Positions 23,636 to 34,171 of a stretch of 64,000 bases of DNA are shown here, piece after piece. The stretch is taken from positions 40,131,554 to 40,195,553 of the forward strand of contig OX485803.1 in assembly GCA_950295325.1 (NCBI GenBank). The letters are read 5' to 3'. How positions within the stretch are numbered: position 1 is the first letter of the stretch; each line of letters begins with the position of its first letter. The translations under genes and the position numbers were made by a program. Under the pieces are notes generated by a model. That model was not told where the DNA came from, did not search any database, and was given only the letters and a program-made list of their open reading frames with translations. This DNA comes from Polytrichum commune (Eukaryota; Streptophyta; Polytrichopsida; Polytrichales; Polytrichaceae).

Positions 23636-24985
23636 CGACAAGCCGCGAATGATATATAGCATACATACCATTCCAACGAGTTGCATGCTAACTCAGAATT
23701 TATCATTTTTGGCTTTTCCATTTCCAGGGTTGGATACACGACCTGGCGAACTGCCTCACTCTATGTATTCATGCAGTTTATCTTTATTTTTTGCAAGCTC
23801 TTATTTGCTCCCTTTTTTCACCTTTCCGACTTCTACATTGAAAGATGTATTTCTGTTTGCTCAGGGCCTTTTTATTACTCATGGTGCTTCATTAGCAACA
23901 GTTTTCTGAACCCCCTTATAATGTTGGTAACACCCATAATGTGGAATTTATTGTTCTCAGCGACTCAATTCAATGTTGCTTTGAATTGCTTGTCAGGGGC
24001 CAAGCTGTGACTACGTAGTAGCACCTCATACACAACATTGAAAAAGCCATTTACGCATAATGTAAAGTTACAGTACAGTGCTTCCTGTTTCATTTTTATT
24101 TTTTTGATGCCGCATAATATTTTCCACGTGAAGTCTGAGTGGATCTCAAGCAATCTAAGACTGCCATGTGCCAAGTTTGAAAAAAAAAACTACTTTTTAA
24201 CAGCGGAAGCAGGAAGCACCAAGCACAGTATATGTGTGTATTAAAGATGCAAATGAATGGGGGCATTTGTTTTATCCATGAGGTCTATGCAGTCACAAGT
24301 TGTGATTGAAACCTCTTGAGAATCTTGCACGGGCACAACATTACATTATCATGAATTGCAAAACCTCCTATGTACTTATGGCATGATAATTCTTGAACTT
24401 TCAAAAATAATACAGAAAGGAGAGTTATAGCATTACATCCAACCAACTTTTTAAAACCTAGTTTGATGACGTCCTTTGAAAGCAGTGTTCTAGCTACATT
24501 GGCTTGGGACTCTTGACTCATGGACTGTTTCAGAATATAACTTTAAGTTTCCCAACTCCACAGCCTGGGCTCCTTGTTGCGGAGACTTGGAAGGAGTCTA
24601 TGTGCCTGCAAGCACTATCCGAGGCAGTGGAAATTAATGTAACTTACTAAATTTCAGGTGACACCCGATATGCGTATTTTCCTTCCTTCCAAATTATGAA
24701 ATTCTAAAAGACTTTCAGGCCATGCATGGATAACAATCCCAAGTAAGAATCTTCACGTTCACACTGCTGCCCCTGCATTTGCCTTTCCTACATGGCATTT
24801 GAGCTTCCTAGCTCCTTCCTTTGATGGCAGGAAGTTGCCCCCATTGCCTTGGGAAGGTAAAACTGAGCCTTAATCAAATCAACATCCGAAACTACCTAGA
24901 AAACCTGGCAAACTCGGAAGCTGCTTGAACCTTGTGTAGACGAGTCAAATCATTTTAATATTTAAACAATTCATTTGTACTTGTG
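23636..24985. other. Spacer between PsbP and germin-like genes
   Basis: The first part is presumed 3' UTR. Short open frames at 23649-24010 have no motif. No gene is seen. Confidence 0.4.
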
Positions 24986-25080
24986 AAGGTGTGAACACAG
25001 TTCTGTATCCCTGATTCTGTGTCACCATGGCCCCATGATAGAAGTTGCAGCATGATCGAAGCCCGAACTCTCTTAAGCTC
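24986..25080 (+). repeat. Duplicated promoter segment of the germin-like gene
   Basis: GGTGTGAACAC, CTGATTCTGTGTCACCA, CATGAT and TCGAAGCCCG occur in the same order here and at 25918-25995, just upstream of the germin-like gene. Weaker similarity continues to a CTGAGTGA(G/C)GA block before the ATG. No germin-like coding remnant follows this upstream copy. Confidence 0.7.
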
Positions 25081-25439
25081 GACAGATCTTCTCAGAATTT
25101 GCAAAGCAATTCATCAACAATATTTTTTTGTGATTTTGCCTACTGAGTGAGGAGTAGAAAGAAAACATGGACGACTTCGATGAAGCCACCAGCGTGAATT
25201 ATGGTCACATGTTGCTTCATCTTGCATTGAGTTGGTCTAAGTTTATATGTAATACCACAACATGCATCACGAGAATTAGAGGGCTTCTGAACACTACTAC
25301 ATCCTTAATTTTAAAGGTGAACACCTTGAACGGGAGCGGATAAGCTGGCCTGCACCAATCTCCTCCAAGGGCAAGCCCCTAGATCCCACATAGTCTTGGT
25401 TGAAAATATCGAGTCCCGCACTGCTTGGGTGCAGCGTCC

Positions 25440-25640
25440 AGGGAGATTTTTGGGCATAATGGGTTGAGATCCTAGTGTTTCCAAGTCCAACTAGTTACAT
25501 GTTGACATCTTTCGGTTTTTCTGTATTATTTTGAAGTATATTCTATAAATTCCTTTTAAATGACTGGTAATTTTCCTAAAATCTTGAACCTGAACCGGTT
25601 ATTTCTCAAACTCAACCAGTTCATCTGTAACGAACAGTCA
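25440..25640 (-). repeat. Dispersed repeat X, copy 2
   Basis: Reverse-strand copy of repeat X. Read on the minus strand it shows AGATGAACTGGTTGAGTTTG, GGAAAATTACC, GTTGGACTTGGAAACACTAG and CCAAAAATCTCCC. It lies between the two promoter copies. Confidence 0.75.
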
Positions 25641-26017
25641 GTTCTCCCCGTTCACTGATTGAGTGGATGATAGAGGTAGAGTGCACCTGAAATCAAGTGC
25701 TAAGAATGTCACTCATCTGAGCACTATTCCGACCTTCGGTGACATAACCTTGGATATATATGATTCCCAAGGGAATCGGGATAAGACCATGGGTTAATCA
25801 AGTCACCCTTAGAGTAATGAGTGCATTTCATTACAAACGCAGATTGCGCAAAACCTATAGTGGTAACAAGTCAATTCCACCTACTATTCAAAAATTGACC
25901 TGATCATACGTGACTTGGGTGTGAACACCTTCGTGAATTCTCTGATTCTGTGCCACCACGAAACTCATGATATGTAGGTGTGTCGAAGCCCGCAGCAGCT
26001 GATGAGCAATCTGGGGC

Positions 26018-26031
26018 ATATATATATATAG
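26018..26031 (+). promoter_or_regulatory. Probable TATA box of the germin-like gene
   Basis: An alternating TATATATATATA stretch ends about 130 bp upstream of the ATG at 26162, a reasonable distance for a plant core promoter with a leader of about 100 nt. Confidence 0.5.
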
Positions 26032-26161
26032 CTCGGAAGCTATCAGCCGAAATCGCAACAACACATGAGTAGTGTACTTTCAGTACCATATCTGTGTTTG
26101 TTTTTATCAGACTGCTGAGTGACGACGTTTCATTCGAATCAAAATTAGTGTGCTTGCAACC

Positions 26162-26977
26162 ATGGCAAGAATTCATTCTTTACAGCTAGTAGTTGCTGGT
26201 GACAATGTGCCTTATATGTCAAGTCGTCACAGACTCGACCCCCACCGAAAGGTGGCATTAGTCTACCGGCGTAGACGAGGCTCTTCCTTCACGACACGAT
26301 TCTATCTCTCCGACCTCAATGTGTTTGCTGTGGTTATAAATCTACTTGTGATGGTGATGATGATTCAGCTTGGTGGTGTATTTGCAGCCGACGCAGACCC
26401 CATTAACGACTTTTGCATCGCAGATCTCAACAGCACGCTTAATTTAAATGGCTTGCCATGCAAGCACCCATCGACCGTTTTGGCTTCGGACTTTGTGTTT
26501 ACGGGCCTCCGCAAGCTTGCTGGCGCCAACTTTACCGGGGTGATCACAACCCGCGTCTTTGCCGGCATCAACTTCCCGGGTTTCAACACGCAGGGTCTCG
26601 CGGCCGTCCGGGTCGAGTATGCCCCGGGTGGCCTCGTGGCCCCGCACGAGCACCCGCGTGCCTCCGAGGCCTTCTTCGTCGTGAAGGGCGCCAACGTTTC
26701 CGTCGGCTTCGTCGACACAAATGGCACGTTGTGGCCGGCGACGCTTCAGGCAGGGGACCTGATTGTGTTCCCCCGCGCGATGGTGCACTTTGCGCTCAAT
26801 GCGGGCACCGAGGAGGCGATCTCGTACTCAGTTCTCAACTCGCAAAACCCAGGCGTCGAGTCCATCCCGCCCACTTTGTTTGCGTCGAACCCGGCCATCA
26901 GCAACGAACTCCTCGCCAAGTCGTTCCAAATCAGTGTCGGAGAAATCAAAAAGATCAGAAAAGCTCTCAATCCTTGA
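26162..26977 (+). CDS. Germin-like protein (cupin), secreted
   Basis: Single-exon 271-residue germin-like protein. Residues 80-271 form the cupin part: DFCIADL and GLPCK give the two N-terminal cysteines (85, 100) that form the family's disulfide. The metal site shows PGGLVAPHEHPRASE with His162, His164 and Glu169, and GDLIVFPRAMVHF with His209. Germin-like proteins are apoplastic Mn-binding hexamers with superoxide dismutase or oxalate oxidase-type activity; which one applies here is unknown. A hydrophobic segment at 52-75 looks like a signal peptide, but 50 polar residues precede it, unusual for the family. Translation may instead start at Met64, Met66 or Met67, though that would shorten the signal. 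Four N-glycosylation sequons are present (90, 123, 178, 187). Third positions in the cupin part are strongly G/C, unlike the AT-rich surroundings. Confidence 0.92.
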   Translation: MARIHSLQLVVAGDNVPYMSSRHRLDPHRKVALVYRRRRGSSFTTRFYLSDLNVFAVVINLLVMVMMIQLGGVFAADADPINDFCIADLNSTLNLNGLPCKHPSTVLASDFVFTGLRKLAGANFTGVITTRVFAGINFPGFNTQGLAAVRVEYAPGGLVAPHEHPRASEAFFVVKGANVSVGFVDTNGTLWPATLQAGDLIVFPRAMVHFALNAGTEEAISYSVLNSQNPGVESIPPTLFASNPAISNELLAKSFQISVGEIKKIRKALNP

Positions 26978-28283
26978 GCCCCTTTACAAATCATCTCGTT
27001 TGTGTGCACGTATCCACATTTTCCCGGATTCAATTTTGTCCACTTTACCACATGTTTCCCTAGGTGGTAAATTATCAGTTGCCCAAAGCTCCTTGTCAGA
27101 CTCGTTGATTTCAGGTGCATATAATAAAAAGCAAGCTCGCCGACACTGGCAGCTTCTTTAGTTAATCATTGGGTCACCTCTGTCTATAAGTTATTCCATT
27201 ATTTTTTTGGTAGGGTTATAACTGTTTTTGTCAAGATGTACTGTCGTACAGAATAAGTTTTTTACATTCTATCTCACACCACCATTTTTTTGGTGTGATT
27301 AGTTGTTAGGTGTGATGTAAACCTTCAGATTAATGTAAGATGATGGACTCCACTTTGTTAGCAACCCGTGATGGCGGCTTATATCCATTTCATGTTTATG
27401 AGTGTGAAATATCAGTCTCCAACTTGTACTCTACACTGGAATCAAGTTATTGTTGAACAGATTTCATTATGTTTGTTCACACTTACTTGAATAACTTACT
27501 CTCGGCTACTCATGAGATACATAAATTGCATCAGGCAGCTGTCTGCAGAGTTGTATGTTACACTAAATTATTCGAGTTAGAGAGGATGGTCACTGCCCTA
27601 AGTGATCACTTATTAGCAGTACTAACAGTCTGGCATTTTCTTTTTTATCAATTCTCCATTCATTGCCATATCCCGACGAATTGATTGAGGAAACACCTTC
27701 TTCCATAGCCAATCTTGTTGTAGCTGTCCATAGTTCCAACTTGTTCAGATTGAATTGCTCTTATTTCTACAAAGTCACTCAAGTTTTGTTCACGAGTGTT
27801 TGTCACCAGAGAATTTGCTCAGGTGGGCCAACGCCAGCAACCAAGATGTGAGTCAAATTGAAAATGAATGCTTGGTGGAAGTTGCTTACAACCCATCACA
27901 TCATTTCCAAGTTATATTGTGTTTCTTTAGGAAGCTCAACTTACCTTAGTGGGTGCTCTATTTTATCTTTACTAGTGCAGGAATGTAGTTTCCACTTGGG
28001 ATTTCAAGGGTCTCATCCAGTATAAGAATGACAAGTGGCACGATATGAAGAGAAAGTAAATATTTATTTATTGGAATAAAGAACCCTCTATATATGGTAG
28101 TGACAGAGAAATACAGAACTATAACACTTAATATGATATGGGATATGCGACAAATGATGACAGAGACCATGAATATACACATAAAGCACACACAACTGGA
28201 ACAAATTATATATGTTGAATGTATTCCATCATTGGTAAAACTATAATAGCAATCACATGAATTGATGACATCAATGTTTTATA
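26978..28283. other. 3' flank of the germin-like gene, no gene seen
   Basis: An AATAAAA near 27122 may serve as poly(A) signal. The remaining open frames are short and featureless. Confidence 0.4.
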
Positions 28284-28643
28284 CCCTAACCCTTGTAATA
28301 TCGCCCATCCCTAATGTCACTCCCTCTCTTATATCCCAAACCCCTAGGGAATGGATGTGCTAAGTTTAAATATCCTTGATTGTTGTCACATTTACCTCCC
28401 ACATATCATGGGTTTTGACAGTGTTGTAATCCATCAAAGAATGCAAGCCACACACTTGCATGCATCATGTTGTCATCGTAATGATCATTTTTGTCATTAT
28501 TGCAATGTTGACTTTGTGTTCTTCCATAATGTCACATGCTACACAAACTCTCTAATATCACACATCCATATTAACATTGCATGTCTCCTTGATATCACGT
28601 GCACTTTGGTTGGCACAGGAGTGACATTAGGGAGGTCAAAGTG
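28284..28643 (+). mobile_element. TA-flanked MITE family R8, copy 1
   Basis: It is flanked by TA. It shares TAATATC, CATAATGTCACATGCTACAC, ATCACACATCCATATTAACA and TGCACTTTG-TTG-CACAG blocks with the reverse strand of 60978-61468. The terminal inverted repeats are degenerate in this copy. Confidence 0.6.
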
Positions 28644-28790
28644 TATATAACAACTTTCTGAATATCTGAATATTCGTGTGATTCATGTTAACCCCTACAA
28701 ACGATTTAGCACTTTCATAGTAGCACATGTGTACTCTCTCTTTACACTGGATGAATTGAAATCTTAATGAAACTCTATTGCAGTTACCAC

Positions 28791-29169
28791 ACTACATATG
28801 ATATTTAGTGTCATATGGTAATTTATGTCACTGTGGTAACTTTATAGATGACACTTCTTATGAATAAGTGAGCAAATATTGTCATGGATGATGATGCATG
28901 AGTTCATCCTTTGGCCAAAATCCTGACTTCTCTTGTGAGCAACTTGTGATGAAAGATTGTCATGGATGATTGAAATTCGGTTAAATATCACTTGGTAAGC
29001 GATAGTAATTGAATCATTGTGAAACTATAATCCCCCAAAAAATTCACAAGAAATAACAAATAATGTTGGGTTAACATATAGTGTTGGTGACACTATACCA
29101 CGGTTTTACAATTAGTATTGAGCAAGACAATTAGAATTAGTGACACTAAATAGCATGTTTATTAGTGTA
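28791..29169. mobile_element. MITE family M1, copy 1
   Basis: Left end CTACATATGATATTTAGTGT, and right end read in reverse CTACACTAATAAACATGC then TATTTAGTGTC. This family also occurs at 51318-51552 (partial), 62890-63218 and, as an end fragment, at 44726. The middle shares GACACTTCTTATGAATAAGT and ATATTGTCATGGATG with 51318-51552. Confidence 0.7.
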
Positions 29170-29439
29170 GTATGTGTGGGTGTCATGAAGTGAAATCAGC
29201 TTGCAAGACAACAGTAAGGCTAACACTGGCTGCCCAAAAAGTCACATTATACTGTATATTCACATTTTACAATTTTAAAATACCGTCAGTATGAGTAATC
29301 GAAATCGGGTTCTAAAAGCGTTTAGGCATTTAGAACATCACCCCAACATTAACAGATCAAAGTGTGGAACCTATATTTATTGCATGGTAATTTGTATCCC
29401 ATGCAAAAGCACAGCGAGAATCCACCGTTAGTTACAGGA

Positions 29440-29590
29440 TTTTTTTTAATTTTTTTGGAACACAGTAAGTGTTTTTTGATCACCAGGTTAGTTTCCGTCA
29501 AGTAGAGAGACGATTTCATGACCAGGAATCGAACCGCCAACCACTCCGTTCGGTTTGGATACCTCTCCACTATCATTTAATAGTTTAGGG
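29440..29590 (-). mobile_element. tRNA-derived SINE S1, copy 1
   Basis: Read on the minus strand it has an A box TAGTGGAGAGG and a B box GGTTCGATTCC, then GTCTCTCTACTTGACGG and an A-rich tail after TGTTCC. The other copy is at 59470-59625. Spacing and box sequences fit RNA polymerase III internal promoters. Confidence 0.8.
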
Positions 29591-29595
29591 TCATC

Positions 29596-29805
29596 TGAAC
29601 CAGCACTAGTTACAAATGAATCAGTTGAGTTCGAAAAACATCCGGCTGAAGTTGAAGACTTTGAGGGAATTACCGATCGTTATAAAAGAATTTAGAGAAT
29701 ATACTCCAAATTAATAAAGAAAATCCTAAAGGTGTTCACATGTAACCAATTGGACTTGGAAACACCAGGATCATGCCCTAAAATCTCCCTTGACATTGAT
29801 CCCAT
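29596..29805 (+). repeat. Dispersed repeat X, copy 3
   Basis: Contains AGTTACAAATGAATCAGTTG, GGGAATTACCGATCG, TTGGACTTGGAAACACCAGG and AAAATCTCCC. It directly abuts a SINE S1 copy; repeat X copy 4 also lies beside one. Confidence 0.75.
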
Positions 29806-32136
29806 GATCAAACTCCGGCTCGTTCCAACACACTTGCAATCCTTTGGAACTCATGGCCACAAGTAAGAATACATTACTCATGCCTTGCTATGCACACGTG
29901 ATTCCCTTCAAATTGTTGAGGAGTGAGAGTGTTTTGTTTGGTCATTTCTTGCCTGGTTAACAAACATGGTTAGGTCGCCAAGGTATTTGTCCAACAATGG
30001 GATTCGAGGAGCATAAATGGATCGTCATTTGTTTCTAAATACAAATCATAGGAAGAAAATAAAAAAATAAAAAAATAAAAAACGTGTGTATCATATACCA
30101 ACATGAATGTGAGCCCGTTGACCAAATGTTGATCACGATAGTTCGTGACGTAGCATGAGGTGTTTATGCCTCCTATGGGAGGTGGGCTTTGGTTATGTAT
30201 TAATAATCCTAGTACCTTAAGGGGGTGGGACAGGGGCTTGTTTGTTGTTTCGTTTTCTTTTGTTTAGGACCAAGTAGATGAGATATTTGATGGCATTCTG
30301 ATGTATATTTTTCGTGAGGGTCTTAATGTTGGATTTTAGGATTTTGAGATTGGTTGGTTGGTTTATTTATGGAGTGTTTGTGTATAGCTCCTCTTACTCC
30401 AGCTGTGATGATGACGAGGGGATTGGTTTTCCGTCCATTGTTTTGTATGGTGTTGACTAGTGGGTCGTATTTGGTGTGTTTCAATGAGAGGACTTGTTCA
30501 GGGGAATCTGTAGTGGCAGCATGTAAAATCAATGAGTTGAATTGTGAGTGTGGGAAACAAATCATACAAGCGCTTGTGTCCAAGTTATCCATGTCTACAA
30601 CTTGATCCAACTTTTCCCCCATGAAAACGGGCAAACTTGAAAGGCTGCCTTCCATATAATATTTGGTAATGAATGTATTATATTAGGGATGAGATCCTCC
30701 CATTGTCATATGAGTGTTCCTAAAACAACCAACAAACCATGAAGGACCATCTTAAAGAACAAATCAACATTGCCAATAACCTAAACAACTGAGAGGATAT
30801 CAAATCAACCCGGATTATAAGTCCAAAGACGCCGCTTGATCCACTATTCATTCCGGATAGTTGTGGGGCAACCACAATCATCAATGCCACATCATCCATT
30901 CTCTAAGTTTTTTTTTTCTCCCACAAGCATGCATTTGGGGGTGCTTTTAGTGCACCACAATATTTGTGTTGATCCTGGGGGTGCACTTTTCATAACATGT
31001 ATGAGTATACGTGAGTGCACAAAAGGCGTATTAATTTGAACTTTGTCATATTACATATACATATGCTTCAAAATTTGTAGCTCGTAGTCATGTACACTTA
31101 TGAAGGACTTCTAGAAAATATACAACATTTGTACTTGTATGGTAAGGTCACTATGCTTTATAGAATAAGTATTTGATATTGGATGAAACTAAGATGAATG
31201 ATTTTCTCATTTCCTTATCTCATCCATGCATGTATGGAAGAGGCAGTATTAGGGTTTTGGAAGGGGTTGTTGAGCTGAGAATGAGGCCACTTCTTGCTTA
31301 AGGGTGCAAGAGGAACATGCCACGCTTCTTTGTGACGGTTGATCAAGGGGGATGCGGATGGTTGATGTAGGTAGTGATTGCTTGCATTAGGTAACTTAAA
31401 ACTTAGGTCTTGTTGCAAAGGCCAACAAAAAAGCTCGTTGAAATTGCAAAGGTGCTCAAAACTCCTCCTTTCCTCATTCGTCTCGTGTGTTTCATATTGC
31501 CCTTACCTTCTTTTGGGTGCTCTTCACATTAGTGATTTTGTGTATTTGGTTGTGGAAGAAACAATAGGTGTTTCTAGATAAATTCTTACATCAAATGAAT
31601 TCTTGGCTTTGAATAGAGAGAATAATGCTTGTCTTGTTTCCAAATTAAGTTTTGGCTATCATTAAAGCATGTAGGGTAAAGACTAATGAACAAGTGGAAT
31701 AAAATGGGCCATGTAGCTTTTTTTTGTTCAAGATACTTTGAGTTTTGATTGCTATCAGAACTACAAGATGCAAACAAGGAAAGTCAAGATAAGAACACAC
31801 CCGGAGCTAAAATTATAAAAAACGTGGTAGACACAAAAGGTAAACAACTCCAATTAAGTTTTTTTTTTTTTTTTGTGTGGGAAGGTTTCTAAGATGTATA
31901 GAAAATTTGGCAATTGTTAGGTGGGATACATGGATCCAATTGACTTGATGGATCGTCCATCAAATATGGAGATTGGCTTAAGAAAACAACAATATACATA
32001 GGAATCGCTAGGTTGCATCAAACTATTTTGTGACTCACAAAGCTAAGTATTTAGAACACTCTCTTTGATGATGTTTGAAATTGGATTGGTATGAATTAGA
32101 GCTTTGTATGTCTTTGATGATGATGATGATGATGAT
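29806..32136. other. Transposon-rich spacer, no gene seen
   Basis: AT-rich with A-rich (30056-30080) and T-rich (31858-31874) tracts. Open frames at 30323-30655 (minus) and 30354-30605 (plus) overlap and carry no motif. A (GAT)n microsatellite lies at 32116-32138. Confidence 0.4.
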
Positions 32137-32290
32137 GAGGTAGTTGCAAAAATGCTCAAACTTGTTGCGTGGTAATGCCTTGCTGATAATGTCTGCAAGT
32201 TGATTATATGTGGAGATGTAGGAAATATCATTTTCTTCATCCTCAAACTTCTCTTAAATGAAATGATACTATACATCTATAAGATAAATG
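32137..32290 (-). mobile_element. Ty1/copia RNase H remnant
   Basis: The minus strand encodes FEDEENDISYIS and NQLADIISKALPRNKF, the highly conserved end of copia RNase H (QLADI-TKALP). It is preceded by HLSYRCIVSFHLR, which resembles the H-D-x-RYHF-REK block. The two parts are in different frames. No integrase or RT was found next to it, and no LTR pair was delimited. Confidence 0.75.
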
Positions 32291-34012
32291 GTCTACCAAA
32301 ATTTTATATTAAAATATTGATGTTAATTGCCAGAGATCCAATCTTCATAGTTTAGCATGGGCTTACACTATGCTCATGCATGATCATTAGTTTATTTAAG
32401 ATCCTTCGCGTTAGATTCCATTGTACCTTCAGAAGCCGTGTGTGGTCAAGTAATTAGTGTCAAACACCTAAGGATTTTTGGTTGTAAGGTGCTAGTACCC
32501 ACTCCTCCCCACAAAGATCTAAATTGAGCCCTCAAATGAGAGAGGGGGTATATATGGGGTGTGAATCACCTAACATTATTAGATACTTAGATCCTCCAAG
32601 TGGAAATCTATTGAAAGGAAGATTTGCTCATTGTTCTTCGATGAGGCAATTTTTTCATGTTTGGTAGGGTAGTCTAATCTATGTGGAGATTTTGAACTTC
32701 AATGTTTCATCTATTCCAAACATGTTATCCAAATCCTCATAATTGAGAATGTGAAAGAGAGGTTGAACACATTCTATATTTGAAACAATTAGCAGATAGA
32801 CTACCATATCATTCAATAATGCAACAAATGTGACTAAGTCACATATTCATGCTACCAAGGCTCTTGCTCATCTAGAGAAATGTGTTGTTCAAACCACACC
32901 CATGAAAAAAGGTCACGGTAAAGATCTTCAATCCCGCAAATGACGTACCCAAGCAAAGGTATGTGTGGCTCGCGAGGGTGTGCTTCCAAGCATTGAGCTA
33001 GATGACTTTAAGAGAAATATTGGTTGATTGAACAAAGATTACAATCAATTTTGTGAAGACATGAGAACTATGCAACCGTATGCAGGTAAACCTAGATGAT
33101 AATATCTTTTGTTTTCATGTATCACAACACTTGGACGATGATTGTGATCCAACTATTGTAGCCAAACCTTCTATATATACCCAAGTAGAAGGTTACTGTA
33201 GCACCTTTACCCCTTCAACACCAATTAAACTATTTTAAGGAAAACCAAATTTTTTTGAAATTTTTATTTTTAAAATATCAAAATTCAAAATGGAGAAAAT
33301 GATTTCCCCCCTTAAAATCCGGGATTGCCAACTCTAAAATACAAAGCATAATAATAAATTGCCTCTAAATAGCTGAAATGATAAAGATACTATAGTAATA
33401 AAGAAGAAGTGACCTCTCACTCTCATGCTCTCTTGTCATCTTTTTTTGTAACAATTTTAGTGGTTTCTTGAGGCCCAAAAGTTGGGACATTTGCCTCCAT
33501 GTTGGGACTTGCTAACATGAGTGGGACTTGGGACGTGTGAATTGGCCCTAAGCGTATCACACCTATGAAGAGAAAACATTGGGTACACAGAGACTAGGGT
33601 TTCCCAACCCTAAAAATTCCTGTGGAGCAACATTTCCTAGGGTTTGGTGCTCCTTCTCATCAAGGTCTCCTTGGAACTTGGCATCCTGCTTTGATGATGA
33701 ACCAAGCGGAGGAGATTGTAAGGTGAATTTTTAGACTCTATTCTGGTGCACCTCATTGCTCTTCTCCTATGCTGTTGAAATTTTGTGACACAGGAAGTGA
33801 TAGCTCTTGATGTGCATGCGTGATCATCGTAATTCATCCGTAAGAGAATGCGATGAATTTAGGGTTTAAAAATCACACTCTAGATCTGCATCTGGCGTAT
33901 GTGTGGCGATCCAAATTAAAGCTTTGTCTGGATTCCAACTCGAGTGCAAACAAGGGAAATTCAGTTGTAGTTCACGAGCCGATTCGGGACTTGCCGTTTG
34001 GTGACCATGAAC
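32291..34012. other. Decayed transposon sequence, no gene seen
   Basis: The part at 33160-33440 resembles 54485-54600: ACCTTCTATATATAC.CAAGTAGAAGG here matches CCTTCTCTATAAACACAAGTAGAAGG there, followed in both by a TAACCTCTC(G/A)CTCT-like block. This looks like the end of an LTR with its promoter but the partner LTR was not found. Confidence 0.35.
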
Positions 34013-34026
34013 ATATAAAATATATC
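34013..34026 (+). promoter_or_regulatory. Possible TATA element of GTS1
   Basis: ATATAAAATATATC lies about 150 bp upstream of the ATG at 34172. Position and composition fit a core promoter; there is no further support. Confidence 0.35.
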
Positions 34027-34171
34027 TTTGGCACTTGCTGGACCATGTACTGGAAGTTTGTGGTTGGGAGAGCTTGCTTTTGACAATGAATTATGAGTCA
34101 AGAGTTGGTAACCTTCATCGCAATATCTCAATCTCTCTGTCATCTGTCCAGGGATTTGTTTTCAAGCTCAA

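Noticed and set aside
26458-27063. 201-codon plus-strand frame and minus-strand frames across the germin-like gene
   Set aside because: High GC lowers stop frequency in all frames. The cupin motifs are in the 26162 frame only.
32043-32276. Serine-rich 77-codon minus-strand frame
   Set aside because: It reads a GAT microsatellite and the copia RNase H remnant in the wrong frame.
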